The translations under genes and the position numbers were made by a program. 5,410 nt of DNA from Campylobacterota bacterium (GTDB taxonomy: Bacteria > Campylobacterota > Campylobacteria > Campylobacterales > Sulfurimonadaceae): contig JAADDU010000186.1 of the NCBI GenBank assembly GCA_013153755.1, forward strand, positions 1 to 5,410. The letters run 5' to 3'. Below, one piece after another: positions 1 to 5,410 of the stretch. The notes below the pieces were generated by a model. That model made no database searches, was not told where the DNA came from, and was given only the letters and a program-made list of their open reading frames with translations. Position 1 is the first letter of the stretch. Every line of letters begins with the position of its first letter.

Positions 1-81
1 AAATCTTCCATACTCATCTGAGACCACACTATTGTATTTTGGTGCTATCTCTTTACCGTTTTCATCTTGTTTTATATCTAT
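1..81. repeat. Direct repeat copy at the window edge, within hsdM
   Basis: These 81 bases are identical to 562-642. On the hsdM strand they encode residues 483-509, starting IDIKQDENGKE and ending SDEYGRF. The match ends at base 81 (base 82 is a, base 643 is c). It is cut by the window edge on the other side, so the true repeat may be longer. The offset of 561 bp is 187 codons, so the frame is kept. Confidence 0.97.
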
Positions 82-1527
82 AATAACTTCTTCTTCACTT
101 GTATCAATATATCGTGAAATATTAAGGTTATAGTCATTCTCAACTATTTCACTCATATCTACAACTCTCATAAACTTGTCTATTGTCTGAAGCCCATCAT
201 ACCCATCAACTATTTTTTTGATATTTTCTTGTGTCAGAGTGGTTTGATTTTTGCCGTCTTTGTATTCACTTGAAGCATCTATGAACACTACTTTGTTTTT
301 TAGATTGTCGGCTTTGCTTTTGTTGATGATGATTATACTCGCTGGTATGCCTGTGTTATAAAACAGCTTCTCAGGAAGTCCAACTATCGCTTCAATGATG
401 TCATCGTTTAGTAAGCCTTGTCTTATTTTCCCCTCAGTTCCACCACGAAACAATATACCGTGAGGAAGAACAACACCCATACGACCATCATTTTTTAAAA
501 CACTTACCATATGCTGAACAAATGCTAAATCTCCATACCCACGTGGAGGTATGCCATACTTAAATCTTCCATACTCATCTGAGACCACACTATTGTATTT
601 TGGTGCTATCTCTTTACCGTTTTCATCTTGTTTTATATCTATCTCTGCTGGATGCCACCACTTTTTAAGTGAAAAAGGTGGATTTGCTATAACTCTGTCA
701 AAAGTCATAAGTTCGCCATTTTCTAAGTGTTTTGGAGCAGAGAGAGTATCTCCTTTTTCTATACTTGCCTCTTTGAAGTTATGAACAATCATATTGATTT
801 TACATATAGCCCAAGTTCCAAGGTTTTTCTCTTGACCGTAAAGTTTAGCATCTACATACTTACCAACAACTCCACCATTTGCTTTGATATGGTTAGCACT
901 CTGTATGAGCATACCACCACTTCCACAAGTAGGGTCGTAGATGCTATTTCCTGCTTCTGGTTTTATAAGTTTCACTACAAGATTAACTACCTCTTTTGGA
1001 GTGTAAAACTCTCCACCTTTTTTTCCACCATCATCAGCAAATTCACGGATTAGGTATTCGTAAGCACTTCCTAGTATGTCGGGATTGTCTAAGTGTTCGT
1101 TTGCAAGAGAGTATTTGTTAAAGTGTTGTAGAAGTCGTGCTAAAAGTTCATCTGGAAGTTTCTCTGTATCTCCAAAATGAACAGCAGTCATCACACCTTC
1201 AAGTTGTGGGTTGTTATCTTCTATAAGTGAAAAAGCCTTATCAAGAGCTTGACCAATATTCTCAGTCTTTTTAGTTAGCTCAGACCAATAAGCATCAAAG
1301 GGAATAAAAAATTGATGGTAGTCTTCATCTTCAGTAGCAACTTCAAAACTTACACCATCATTAGCAACAGCGATATTTGCTTCTTCAACAAACTGGTCAT
1401 TGGCTCTCTTTAAAAAGAGTAAGCCAAATATATAGTTCTTAAAATCGGAACTATCTATATGCCCTCTCATCAAATCAGCACTATCCCATAGCCATCGCTC
1501 TAAGGTTTCAAGTGTAAGTTTGTTCAT
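1..1527 (-). CDS. hsdM: Type I restriction-modification DNA methyltransferase subunit HsdM (3' end beyond window)
   Basis: HsdM is the N6-adenine methyltransferase subunit of type I restriction-modification. It acts with the specificity subunit HsdS to modify, and with HsdR to cleave. The minus frame is open from ATG at 1527 to the left edge: 509 codons, no stop. Visible landmarks are an HsdM N-terminal helical region (about residues 5-140), GGEFYTP (171-177), the SAM-binding motif DPTCGSGGM (198-206), the catalytic NPPF (282-285), YGIPP (324-328), LPHGILFRGG, and ENDYNLNISRYIDT near 460-475, which is typical of the C-terminal part. The start is supported by AGGA 9 nt upstream and an in-frame TAA at 1546-1548. 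Known relatives are roughly 500-520 residues, so the stop would be expected near the edge. Instead, residues 483-509 exactly repeat residues 296-322, so this copy may be enlarged, rearranged or misassembled. hsdS and hsdR are not in the window; they would be expected further left. HsdM identity is secure; functionality is not. Confidence 0.93.
   Translation of the reverse strand, partial: MNKLTLETLERWLWDSADLMRGHIDSSDFKNYIFGLLFLKRANDQFVEEANIAVANDGVSFEVATEDEDYHQFFIPFDAYWSELTKKTENIGQALDKAFSLIEDNNPQLEGVMTAVHFGDTEKLPDELLARLLQHFNKYSLANEHLDNPDILGSAYEYLIREFADDGGKKGGEFYTPKEVVNLVVKLIKPEAGNSIYDPTCGSGGMLIQSANHIKANGGVVGKYVDAKLYGQEKNLGTWAICKINMIVHNFKEASIEKGDTLSAPKHLENGELMTFDRVIANPPFSLKKWWHPAEIDIKQDENGKEIAPKYNSVVSDEYGRFKYGIPPRGYGDLAFVQHMVSVLKNDGRMGVVLPHGILFRGGTEGKIRQGLLNDDIIEAIVGLPEKLFYNTGIPASIIIINKSKADNLKNKVVFIDASSEYKDGKNQTTLTQENIKKIVDGYDGLQTIDKFMRVVDMSEIVENDYNLNISRYIDTSEEEVIIDIKQDENGKEIAPKYNSVVSDEYGRF
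562..642. repeat. Internal direct repeat copy, within hsdM just after the NPPF motif
   Basis: This is the partner of 1-81, with 81 of 81 identical bases. It encodes HsdM residues 296-322, between the catalytic NPPF (282-285) and YGIPP (324-328). This is its expected place, because the DEYGRF-KYGIPP junction is the normal HsdM order. This copy is therefore probably the original and the edge copy the derived one. Confidence 0.97.
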
Positions 1528-1533
1528 ACTTTT

Positions 1534-1572
1534 AAATCCTGTAAATTATAATTTATCTATTATACAGGATTT
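1534..1572. repeat. 10-bp inverted repeat spanning the hsdM promoter and RBS
   Basis: The arms AAATCCTGTA (1534-1543) and TACAGGATTT (1563-1572) are perfectly complementary and separated by 19 nt. A second perfect palindrome, TAAATTATAATTTA (1542-1555), overlaps the inner end. On the minus strand one arm overlaps the hsdM -10 element and the other contains the AGGA ribosome binding site. It could be a DNA operator or an RNA hairpin. It is a weak terminator candidate for the DAHP synthase transcript because no real U-run follows on the minus strand (TTTAAAAG). On the plus strand TTTTT follows, but no plus-strand gene ends here. Confidence 0.7.
1537..1566 (-). promoter_or_regulatory. Likely hsdM promoter (-10) and RBS
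   Basis: Read on the minus strand, TG-TATAAT (1566-1559) is a perfect sigma-70 -10 hexamer. Initiation would fall near 1552, giving a leader of about 25 nt. The ribosome site AGGA (1540-1537) lies 9 nt before the ATG at 1527. No clear -35 was seen, which is common for Campylobacter-type promoters. Promoter activity is inferred. Confidence 0.5.
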
Positions 1573-1582
1573 TTGTTTAAAA

Positions 1583-2932
1583 CTATTTTTTAGACTCTTT
1601 TAAAGTATCTGCGATTAAAAATGCCAACTCTAAAGACTGGTCTGCATTTAATCTTGGGTCACAATGTGTATGATAACGAGAACTTAAATCTTTCTCTCTT
1701 ACAACAAAAGAACCACCTATACATTCTGTTACATTTTTACCAGTCATCTCTAAGTGTACACCACCACCAACAGTTCCCTCAGCACGATGTACTTGGAAAA
1801 ACTGTTTCATCTCTGCTAAAACATCATCAACAGGACGAGTTTTATAGTTGTTTGATGATTTTATAGTGTTACCATGCATAGGGTCACAACTCCAAACAAC
1901 ATTCATCCCCTCTTTTTCTATCGCACGGATAAGTTTTGGCATATTATCACCAACTTTACCAGCACCCATTCTAACTATGATATTTAATCTACCAGCTTCA
2001 TTTTGTGGGTTAAGTGTTTCACAAAGTCTTACTAAATCATCAGTATCCATAGTTGGTCCAGCTTTTACACCTATAGGATTATTTACACCTTTTAAAAACT
2101 CAACATGTGCACCATCAAGTTGACGAGTTCTATCACCTATCCACAACATATGAGCAGATGTATCGTACCAATCACCACTTATAGAGTCTTTTCTAGTAAA
2201 AGCTTCTTCATAAGGTAGTAAAAGTGCTTCATGTGATGTATAAAAATCTGTTTCTCTTAAGTTTCTATATGTTTTAGATGTGATTCCACAAGCTTGCATA
2301 AACTTTAAAGAGTTTTCTATCTCTTCTGCTAATTTTTCATACTTTTCAGATACTTCACTTTTATGTGCAAAATCTAAATTCCACTTATGAACTTGATGTA
2401 AATCAGCTAAACCACCTGTAGCAAATGCACGAAGTAGATTTTGAGTAGCAGAAGCTTGATTATAAGCTTTTATCATTCTCTGTGGGTCTGGCACACGAGC
2501 CTCTTTAGTAAACTCTACACCATTTATAATATCTCCACGATAAGAATCTAGTGTAACACCATCAAATGTTTCTGTATTACTTGAACGAGGTTTTGCAAAC
2601 TGACCAGCTAAACGACCAACTTTTACAACGGGAACACCACCTGCATAAGTCATCACAACTGCCATCTGCATCAAAGCTTTAAAAGTATCACGGATATTAT
2701 CAGCATGAAACTCACTAAAACTCTCAGCACAGTCTCCACCTTGAAGTAAAAAAGCATTTCCAGATGCAACATCTGCTAACTGATCTTTTAATCTTTTAGC
2801 TTCACCTGCAAACACTAAAGGTGGAAAATTTTCTAACTCTTTTAACACTTTGTTCAATTTATCTTTGTTTGGATAAGTTGGTTGTTGTAAAATTGGTTTG
2901 TTTCTCCAACTTGTTGGACTCCAAATACTCAT
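1583..2932 (-). CDS. aroF: Class II 3-deoxy-7-phosphoheptulonate (DAHP) synthase
   Basis: This cytoplasmic enzyme condenses phosphoenolpyruvate with erythrose 4-phosphate to DAHP, the first committed step to chorismate and the aromatic amino acids. The 449 residues are full length for the short class II (AroA-II, plant-like) family; the Helicobacter pylori enzyme is of the same size. The metal site is complete: Cys68 in QGGDCAESF, His353 in DPMHGNT, Glu395 in HLEMTG and Asp425 in HCDPRLN. Substrate phosphate-binding segments [14 protein letters not shown] (104-117), GDRTRQ (266-271), GVKAGPTM (288-295) and RMGAGK (321-326) are present. The N-terminus lacks the long regulatory extension of the mycobacterial enzyme. 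Whether it is feedback-inhibited cannot be read from the sequence. The start ATG at 2932 has AAGG 7 nt upstream and the stop is TAG. It may be monocistronic or read through weakly into hsdM, 55 nt downstream. Symbol use for class II enzymes varies (aroF, aroG, aroA). Confidence 0.97.
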   Translation of the reverse strand: MSIWSPTSWRNKPILQQPTYPNKDKLNKVLKELENFPPLVFAGEAKRLKDQLADVASGNAFLLQGGDCAESFSEFHADNIRDTFKALMQMAVVMTYAGGVPVVKVGRLAGQFAKPRSSNTETFDGVTLDSYRGDIINGVEFTKEARVPDPQRMIKAYNQASATQNLLRAFATGGLADLHQVHKWNLDFAHKSEVSEKYEKLAEEIENSLKFMQACGITSKTYRNLRETDFYTSHEALLLPYEEAFTRKDSISGDWYDTSAHMLWIGDRTRQLDGAHVEFLKGVNNPIGVKAGPTMDTDDLVRLCETLNPQNEAGRLNIIVRMGAGKVGDNMPKLIRAIEKEGMNVVWSCDPMHGNTIKSSNNYKTRPVDDVLAEMKQFFQVHRAEGTVGGGVHLEMTGKNVTECIGGSFVVREKDLSSRYHTHCDPRLNADQSLELAFLIADTLKESKK

Positions 2933-2939
2933 AATAAAA

Positions 2940-2967
2940 CCTTAAATTAAATTTTTGTAATTCTACA
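2940..2967 (-). promoter_or_regulatory. Likely promoter and RBS of the DAHP synthase gene
   Basis: On the minus strand TG-TAGAAT (2967-2960, 5 of 6 to the -10 consensus) would start transcription near 2953. The RBS AAGG is at 2943-2940, 7 nt before the ATG. The leader would be only about 20 nt, leaving no room for a leader-peptide attenuator. A TATATT at 2977-2972 is an alternative -10. No good -35 was seen. Confidence 0.4.
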
Positions 2968-2982
2968 TTAAAATATATTAAT

Positions 2983-3045
2983 TTGACATGATAAAAGCTT
3001 TTTTTATGATTAAACATGTATAATGACAAAAGATTTTGATAGGAA
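2983..3045 (+). promoter_or_regulatory. Promoter region and RBS of the dgc-cvpA-fur-lysS operon
   Basis: Two candidates overlap. The first is a consensus TTGACA (2983-2988), a 16-nt spacer and TATGAT (3005-3010). The second is TG-TATAAT (3017-3024), preceded by a T-rich tract, in the style of Campylobacter sigma-70 promoters that lack a -35. The second would start near 3031 with a leader of about 21 nt. The RBS AGGAA (3041-3045) is 6 nt before the ATG. I saw no clear Fur box. The only gap longer than 15 nt upstream of fur and lysS is this one, so it is the likely source of their transcription. Confidence 0.55.
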
Positions 3046-3051
3046 ATAATT

Positions 3052-3963
3052 ATGCAAAAAGATAAACTTATCTCTATAGCAAATAAAATGTGTAAAGAAC
3101 TATCTATAATTATAGAGGATAAAAATGCCACTAAAGAGCAAGTAGTAAGTTATCTTCAAGAATCAGCACAAATTATTTTAAATACAAATATTCAAACTTT
3201 AGATAATATAAATTTCACACAATCAACTTTTGAGAATGCTTATAAAGAGATAGCTGAGAAAAGTCTTTCTTCCTATACAAATACAAATGAAAATATAAAA
3301 AAACTAACTCAAGTCCAAGAAATCACATTACAAGAATACGGTACAAAACATACGGACTTACCAACTTTAACAGAAAAATTTGATGAAATCAAAAAACACA
3401 TGACAGATGAAGTCACAAAAGCAAATGAAATCATTACTGAACTAATCAATCAAGTAAAAAATTTAGAAAAAAAGTCAAACTTAGATTCTTTAACAAAGGT
3501 TTACAATAGAAGAGCAATGTCATCATACCTAAATAACATATGCTCAAATAACAACAATCTATATAATTTTCATCTACTTATGTTAGATATAGATGATTTT
3601 AAAAAGATAAATGACATGTATGGGCATATTGTTGGAGATAAAGTATTAATCTTTGTAGGAAACATACTTAAAAAAACATTAAGAGATGGCGATAAAGTTT
3701 TTCGTTATGGTGGTGAAGAATTTATTATTGTTTTAAATCGTACAGATACAAAAAATTGTGATAAAATTGCAAATAGGCTTCTTAGTTTAATAAGAGACAA
3801 TCAACTTATTTATAAAGATGAAGGCCTAAGTGTCACCATAAGTATAGGTATGACAGAATATATACAAGGCGATACACCTGATTCTATTATAGAAAGAGCA
3901 GATAAAGCTCTATACAAAGCCAAAAACAATGGCAAAGATCAAATTTATATGGAAGTGAGATAA
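3052..3963 (+). CDS. GGDEF-domain diguanylate cyclase with uncharacterised helical N-terminal region
   Basis: Predicted to make the second messenger cyclic di-GMP from two GTP in the cytoplasm. The catalytic domain occupies about residues 143-303. It has DSLTKVYNRR (145-154), the metal-binding Asp179 in LMLDIDDFKKIND, the active-site GGEEF (220-224) and ADKALYKAK (283-291). The inhibitory I-site RxxD is present as RDGD (211-214), exactly five residues before GGEEF. It is therefore likely an active, product-inhibited cyclase rather than a degenerate one. Residues 1-142 are polar and helix-rich, with no signal peptide or membrane segment and no sensor domain I recognise. Residues about 105-142 look like a coiled-coil linker suited to dimerisation. 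The ATG at 3052 follows AGGAA by 6 nt. The stop is 1 nt before cvpA, so the two are cotranscribed. Spot counts suggest it is more AT-rich than the DAHP synthase gene. Confidence 0.93.
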   Translation: MQKDKLISIANKMCKELSIIIEDKNATKEQVVSYLQESAQIILNTNIQTLDNINFTQSTFENAYKEIAEKSLSSYTNTNENIKKLTQVQEITLQEYGTKHTDLPTLTEKFDEIKKHMTDEVTKANEIITELINQVKNLEKKSNLDSLTKVYNRRAMSSYLNNICSNNNNLYNFHLLMLDIDDFKKINDMYGHIVGDKVLIFVGNILKKTLRDGDKVFRYGGEEFIIVLNRTDTKNCDKIANRLLSLIRDNQLIYKDEGLSVTISIGMTEYIQGDTPDSIIERADKALYKAKNNGKDQIYMEVR

Positions 3964-3964
3964 C

Positions 3965-4615
3965 ATGGAATTAAACTATTTCGACATTGTGGTATCAGTA
4001 ATCATTTTACTGTTAGGACTTAAAGGTATACTTAACGGGTTTTTCAAAGAGGTTTTTGGACTTATTGGAATAATCGGTGGTTTGTTTGTAGCATCAAGAG
4101 TAGGTAACGAAGTTGGTCAATACTTAAGTGACATGTTTTTAAAACTGGAAAATGTATCTGCCATAAATTTTACAGGTTTCTTAGCTACATTGGCAGTTTT
4201 TTGGTTATTTATGATTTTTATTGGCGTAATCTTCAAAAAACTAAGTTTTCTTAGTGGACTAGGCATCATAGACAGAATTTTAGGGTTTGTTTTTGGTGCA
4301 GGTAAATTTTTCCTTATTGCTGCTGTTATTGCAAATGCAGCGTATAGTATTAAAGTTGCAAAAAGTGCTATTGATGAAAGTTTAGTAAAAAACAGTGTTG
4401 TTTTTCCTATTTTAGTTCAAACTGGTGCTTTTATCATGAAACTTGACCCTGTTGAAGTTAGTCAAGATATAAATGAAACTATAGATAAAGTTACTGATGA
4501 TATCTCAGATAAAGTTGTTGAAAAAACAAAAGAATCTGCAAAAGAGGTCGTAGAAGAAACAAAAAAAGAACTTAATCTAGTTACAGAAGAACAAAACAAA
4601 GAAGAAGAGAATTAA
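3965..4615 (+). CDS. cvpA: CvpA family inner-membrane protein
   Basis: The family is named for a gene needed for colicin V production in E. coli. Its molecular role is unsettled, with links to envelope stress tolerance. The 216 residues fit CvpA plus an extended tail. Four hydrophobic segments are visible at about 6-24, 29-46, 68-90 and 100-125. The family hallmark IIDRILGFVFGAGK (101-114) opens the fourth. Residues about 165-216 form a highly charged Lys/Glu-rich helix with an apparent 11-residue periodicity (see findings), which is longer than I expect for the core family. The ATG lies 1 nt after the cyclase stop, with GGAAG 9 nt upstream inside the cyclase gene, so translational coupling is likely. 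The stop is 2 nt before fur. A cvpA-like gene directly precedes fur in Campylobacter jejuni too, so the neighbourhood is conserved. Confidence 0.9.
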   Translation: MELNYFDIVVSVIILLLGLKGILNGFFKEVFGLIGIIGGLFVASRVGNEVGQYLSDMFLKLENVSAINFTGFLATLAVFWLFMIFIGVIFKKLSFLSGLGIIDRILGFVFGAGKFFLIAAVIANAAYSIKVAKSAIDESLVKNSVVFPILVQTGAFIMKLDPVEVSQDINETIDKVTDDISDKVVEKTKESAKEVVEETKKELNLVTEEQNKEEEN

Positions 4616-4617
4616 GA

Positions 4618-5094
4618 ATGTCAATAGTTACAACTGATTTTAAAAACAGAACTGTTGAATATGAACAATTACTTAATGATTTTAAATCATTACTTAAAAA
4701 AAACTCTCTAAAATTCACCATACAAAGAGAAGTGATTTTAGAGACTCTTTATAACTCTGATGAGCATCTAACTCCAGAAGCACTTCATCACCTTATACAA
4801 GAAAAATTTCCAGATTTAAAAACTGGTATAGCAACTGTATATAGAACTCTTTCTCTACTAGAAGATTCAAATATGGTTACTTCTTTATCTTTTGGAGCTC
4901 AAGGTAAAAAATATGAACTTGGTGCAAAAAACCACCATGACCATCTTATATGTGTTGAATGTGGAAGCATAACAGAATTTGTAGATGAACAAATAGAAGA
5001 AAGACAACATCATATAGCAGATGAGCTTGGTTTTAAGATGCAGGACCATTCTATGCAAATATACGGCATTTGTAAAAAATGCCAAACTAACTAA
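4618..5094 (+). CDS. fur: Ferric uptake regulator Fur
   Basis: An iron-responsive dimeric repressor that controls iron uptake and storage genes. The 158 residues are close to the 150-157 of Helicobacter and Campylobacter Fur, including their N-terminal extension relative to E. coli. The winged-helix DNA-binding domain is about 25-100, with recognition helix ATVYRTLSLLED (72-83). The regulatory metal site is visible as HHDHL (106-110), Glu127 in IEERQ and His144 in DHSMQIYG. The structural zinc site is CVEC (113-116) plus CKKC (152-155), both Cys pairs intact. HHDHLICVECG identifies Fur rather than Zur or PerR, although paralogue assignment by motif alone leaves slight doubt. It starts 2 nt after cvpA with no room for its own promoter in the gap, so expression depends on upstream promoters, as known for Campylobacter fur. 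It ends 15 nt before lysS. Confidence 0.96.
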   Translation: MSIVTTDFKNRTVEYEQLLNDFKSLLKKNSLKFTIQREVILETLYNSDEHLTPEALHHLIQEKFPDLKTGIATVYRTLSLLEDSNMVTSLSFGAQGKKYELGAKNHHDHLICVECGSITEFVDEQIEERQHHIADELGFKMQDHSMQIYGICKKCQTN

Positions 5095-5098
5095 TTTT

Positions 5099-5112
5099 AA
5101 GGAAAAATATTG
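5099..5112 (+). promoter_or_regulatory. RBS and TTG start that define lysS
   Basis: AAGG (5099-5102) is followed by a 7-nt spacer and TTG (5110-5112). An in-frame TAA at 5098-5100 blocks any upstream start. The next in-frame ATG is codon 71, inside the OB fold. TTG is therefore the only plausible start. Confidence 0.88.
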
Positions 5113-5410
5113 GCTTTTGAAAACAAATTTATACAACAAAGAATCGAAAAATCAGAGTTACTAAAAGAAGCAGGGTTTAATCCTTATGCAAATGACTCTA
5201 AAAGAAACACTACGATTGAAAAATATTTAAATGTAAACTCTGATATAGAAGATAAAGAAGATAAAAGAGATGAACACCGTCACTATATAGTTAGTGGTAG
5301 AATTAAATTTCTTAGAATCATGGGAAAAGCAAGTTTTGTTAAGATAGAAGACGAAAGTGGAATGCTGCAAATCTATGTAGCAAGAGATAATTTAGCTGAA
5401 GGGTTTTATA
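5110..5410 (+). CDS. lysS: Lysyl-tRNA synthetase, class II, N-terminal part (3' end beyond window)
   Basis: The enzyme charges tRNA-Lys with lysine. One hundred codons are visible, about a fifth of the usual 500-residue protein. The N-terminus [20 protein letters not shown] leads into GFNPYAND (22-29), the characteristic LysS lead-in. The start of the OB-fold anticodon-binding domain follows: [20 protein letters not shown] (62-81), then [10 protein letters not shown]. Catalytic motifs 1-3 lie beyond the right edge. The neighbourhood fur-lysS (followed by glyA in Campylobacter) supports the call; glyA would be expected next, outside the window. The start is the TTG described above. No frameshift or stop is seen in the visible part. 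Confidence 0.95.
   Translation, partial: MAFENKFIQQRIEKSELLKEAGFNPYANDSKRNTTIEKYLNVNSDIEDKEDKRDEHRHYIVSGRIKFLRIMGKASFVKIEDESGMLQIYVARDNLAEGFY

Noticed and set aside
551..1053. Two plus-strand ORFs (77 and 108 codons) opposite hsdM
   Set aside because: They lie wholly antisense to a well-supported methyltransferase frame, have no RBS or recognisable domains, and read as low-complexity shadow sequence.
1534..1580. Rho-independent terminator after the DAHP synthase gene
   Set aside because: A stem exists, but on the minus strand it is followed by TTTAAAAG rather than a U-run, the loop is 19 nt, and it overlaps the hsdM RBS. A regulatory role is at least as likely.
1621..2123. Two plus-strand ORFs (81 and 91 codons) opposite the DAHP synthase gene
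   Set aside because: They are antisense to conserved catalytic segments of the enzyme and show no family resemblance.
2981..3030. A Fur box for autoregulation in the operon promoter
   Set aside because: Fragments such as ATGATAAAA and ATGATTAAA occur, but no inverted 7-1-7 arrangement close to the Fur consensus could be made out. AT-rich DNA gives such pieces by chance.
2859..3131. A 90-codon minus-strand ORF covering the divergent promoter region
   Set aside because: It overlaps the starts of both flanking genes and their RBS sites, and its sequence is the Phe/Leu/Ile-rich product of AT-rich DNA.
4885..5139. An 84-codon minus-strand ORF opposite fur and the start of lysS
   Set aside because: It is antisense to the Fur zinc-site codons, with no RBS or domain evidence.
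1..5410. CRISPR array, tRNA or rRNA gene, insertion sequence or a novel defence cluster
   Set aside because: No short spaced repeats, cloverleaf-like sequence, transposase frame or terminal inverted repeats were seen. The only defence gene is the known-type hsdM.

Overview
The window looks like an AT-rich genome fragment from a Campylobacterota member (the former Epsilonproteobacteria), most likely a free-living Sulfurimonas-type lineage. Two things point there. The gene order cvpA-fur-lysS matches the conserved Campylobacter order. The 449-residue class II DAHP synthase has the length and sequence style of the Helicobacter enzyme. The genus is an inference.

The left half is read on the minus strand. 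It holds a complete class II DAHP synthase gene (entry to the shikimate pathway, 1583-2932). After a 55-nt gap comes the start and most of a type I restriction-modification methyltransferase gene, hsdM, which runs off the left edge (1-1527, 509 codons visible, no stop). The short gap carries a likely hsdM promoter and RBS lying within a 10-bp inverted repeat.

The right half is a tight plus-strand operon divergent from the DAHP synthase gene. It contains a GGDEF diguanylate cyclase (3052-3963), the membrane protein CvpA (3965-4615), the iron regulator Fur (4618-5094) and the start of lysyl-tRNA synthetase lysS (5110 to the right edge, TTG start). Spacings are 1, 2 and 15 nt. A 119-nt divergent promoter region separates the two halves. 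No gene-free stretch exceeds 300 bases.

The most unusual feature is an exact direct repeat of at least 81 bp inside hsdM. The first 81 bases of the window reappear at 562-642, 561 bp (187 codons) away and in the same reading frame. The edge copy follows directly on what looks like the normal C-terminal segment of HsdM. The sequence may therefore be entering a second copy of the 187-codon catalytic and C-terminal segment: an in-frame tandem duplication, a rearrangement junction, or an assembly artefact at a contig end. The window cannot decide between these. I see no convincing undescribed multi-gene system; the other genes belong to known families.
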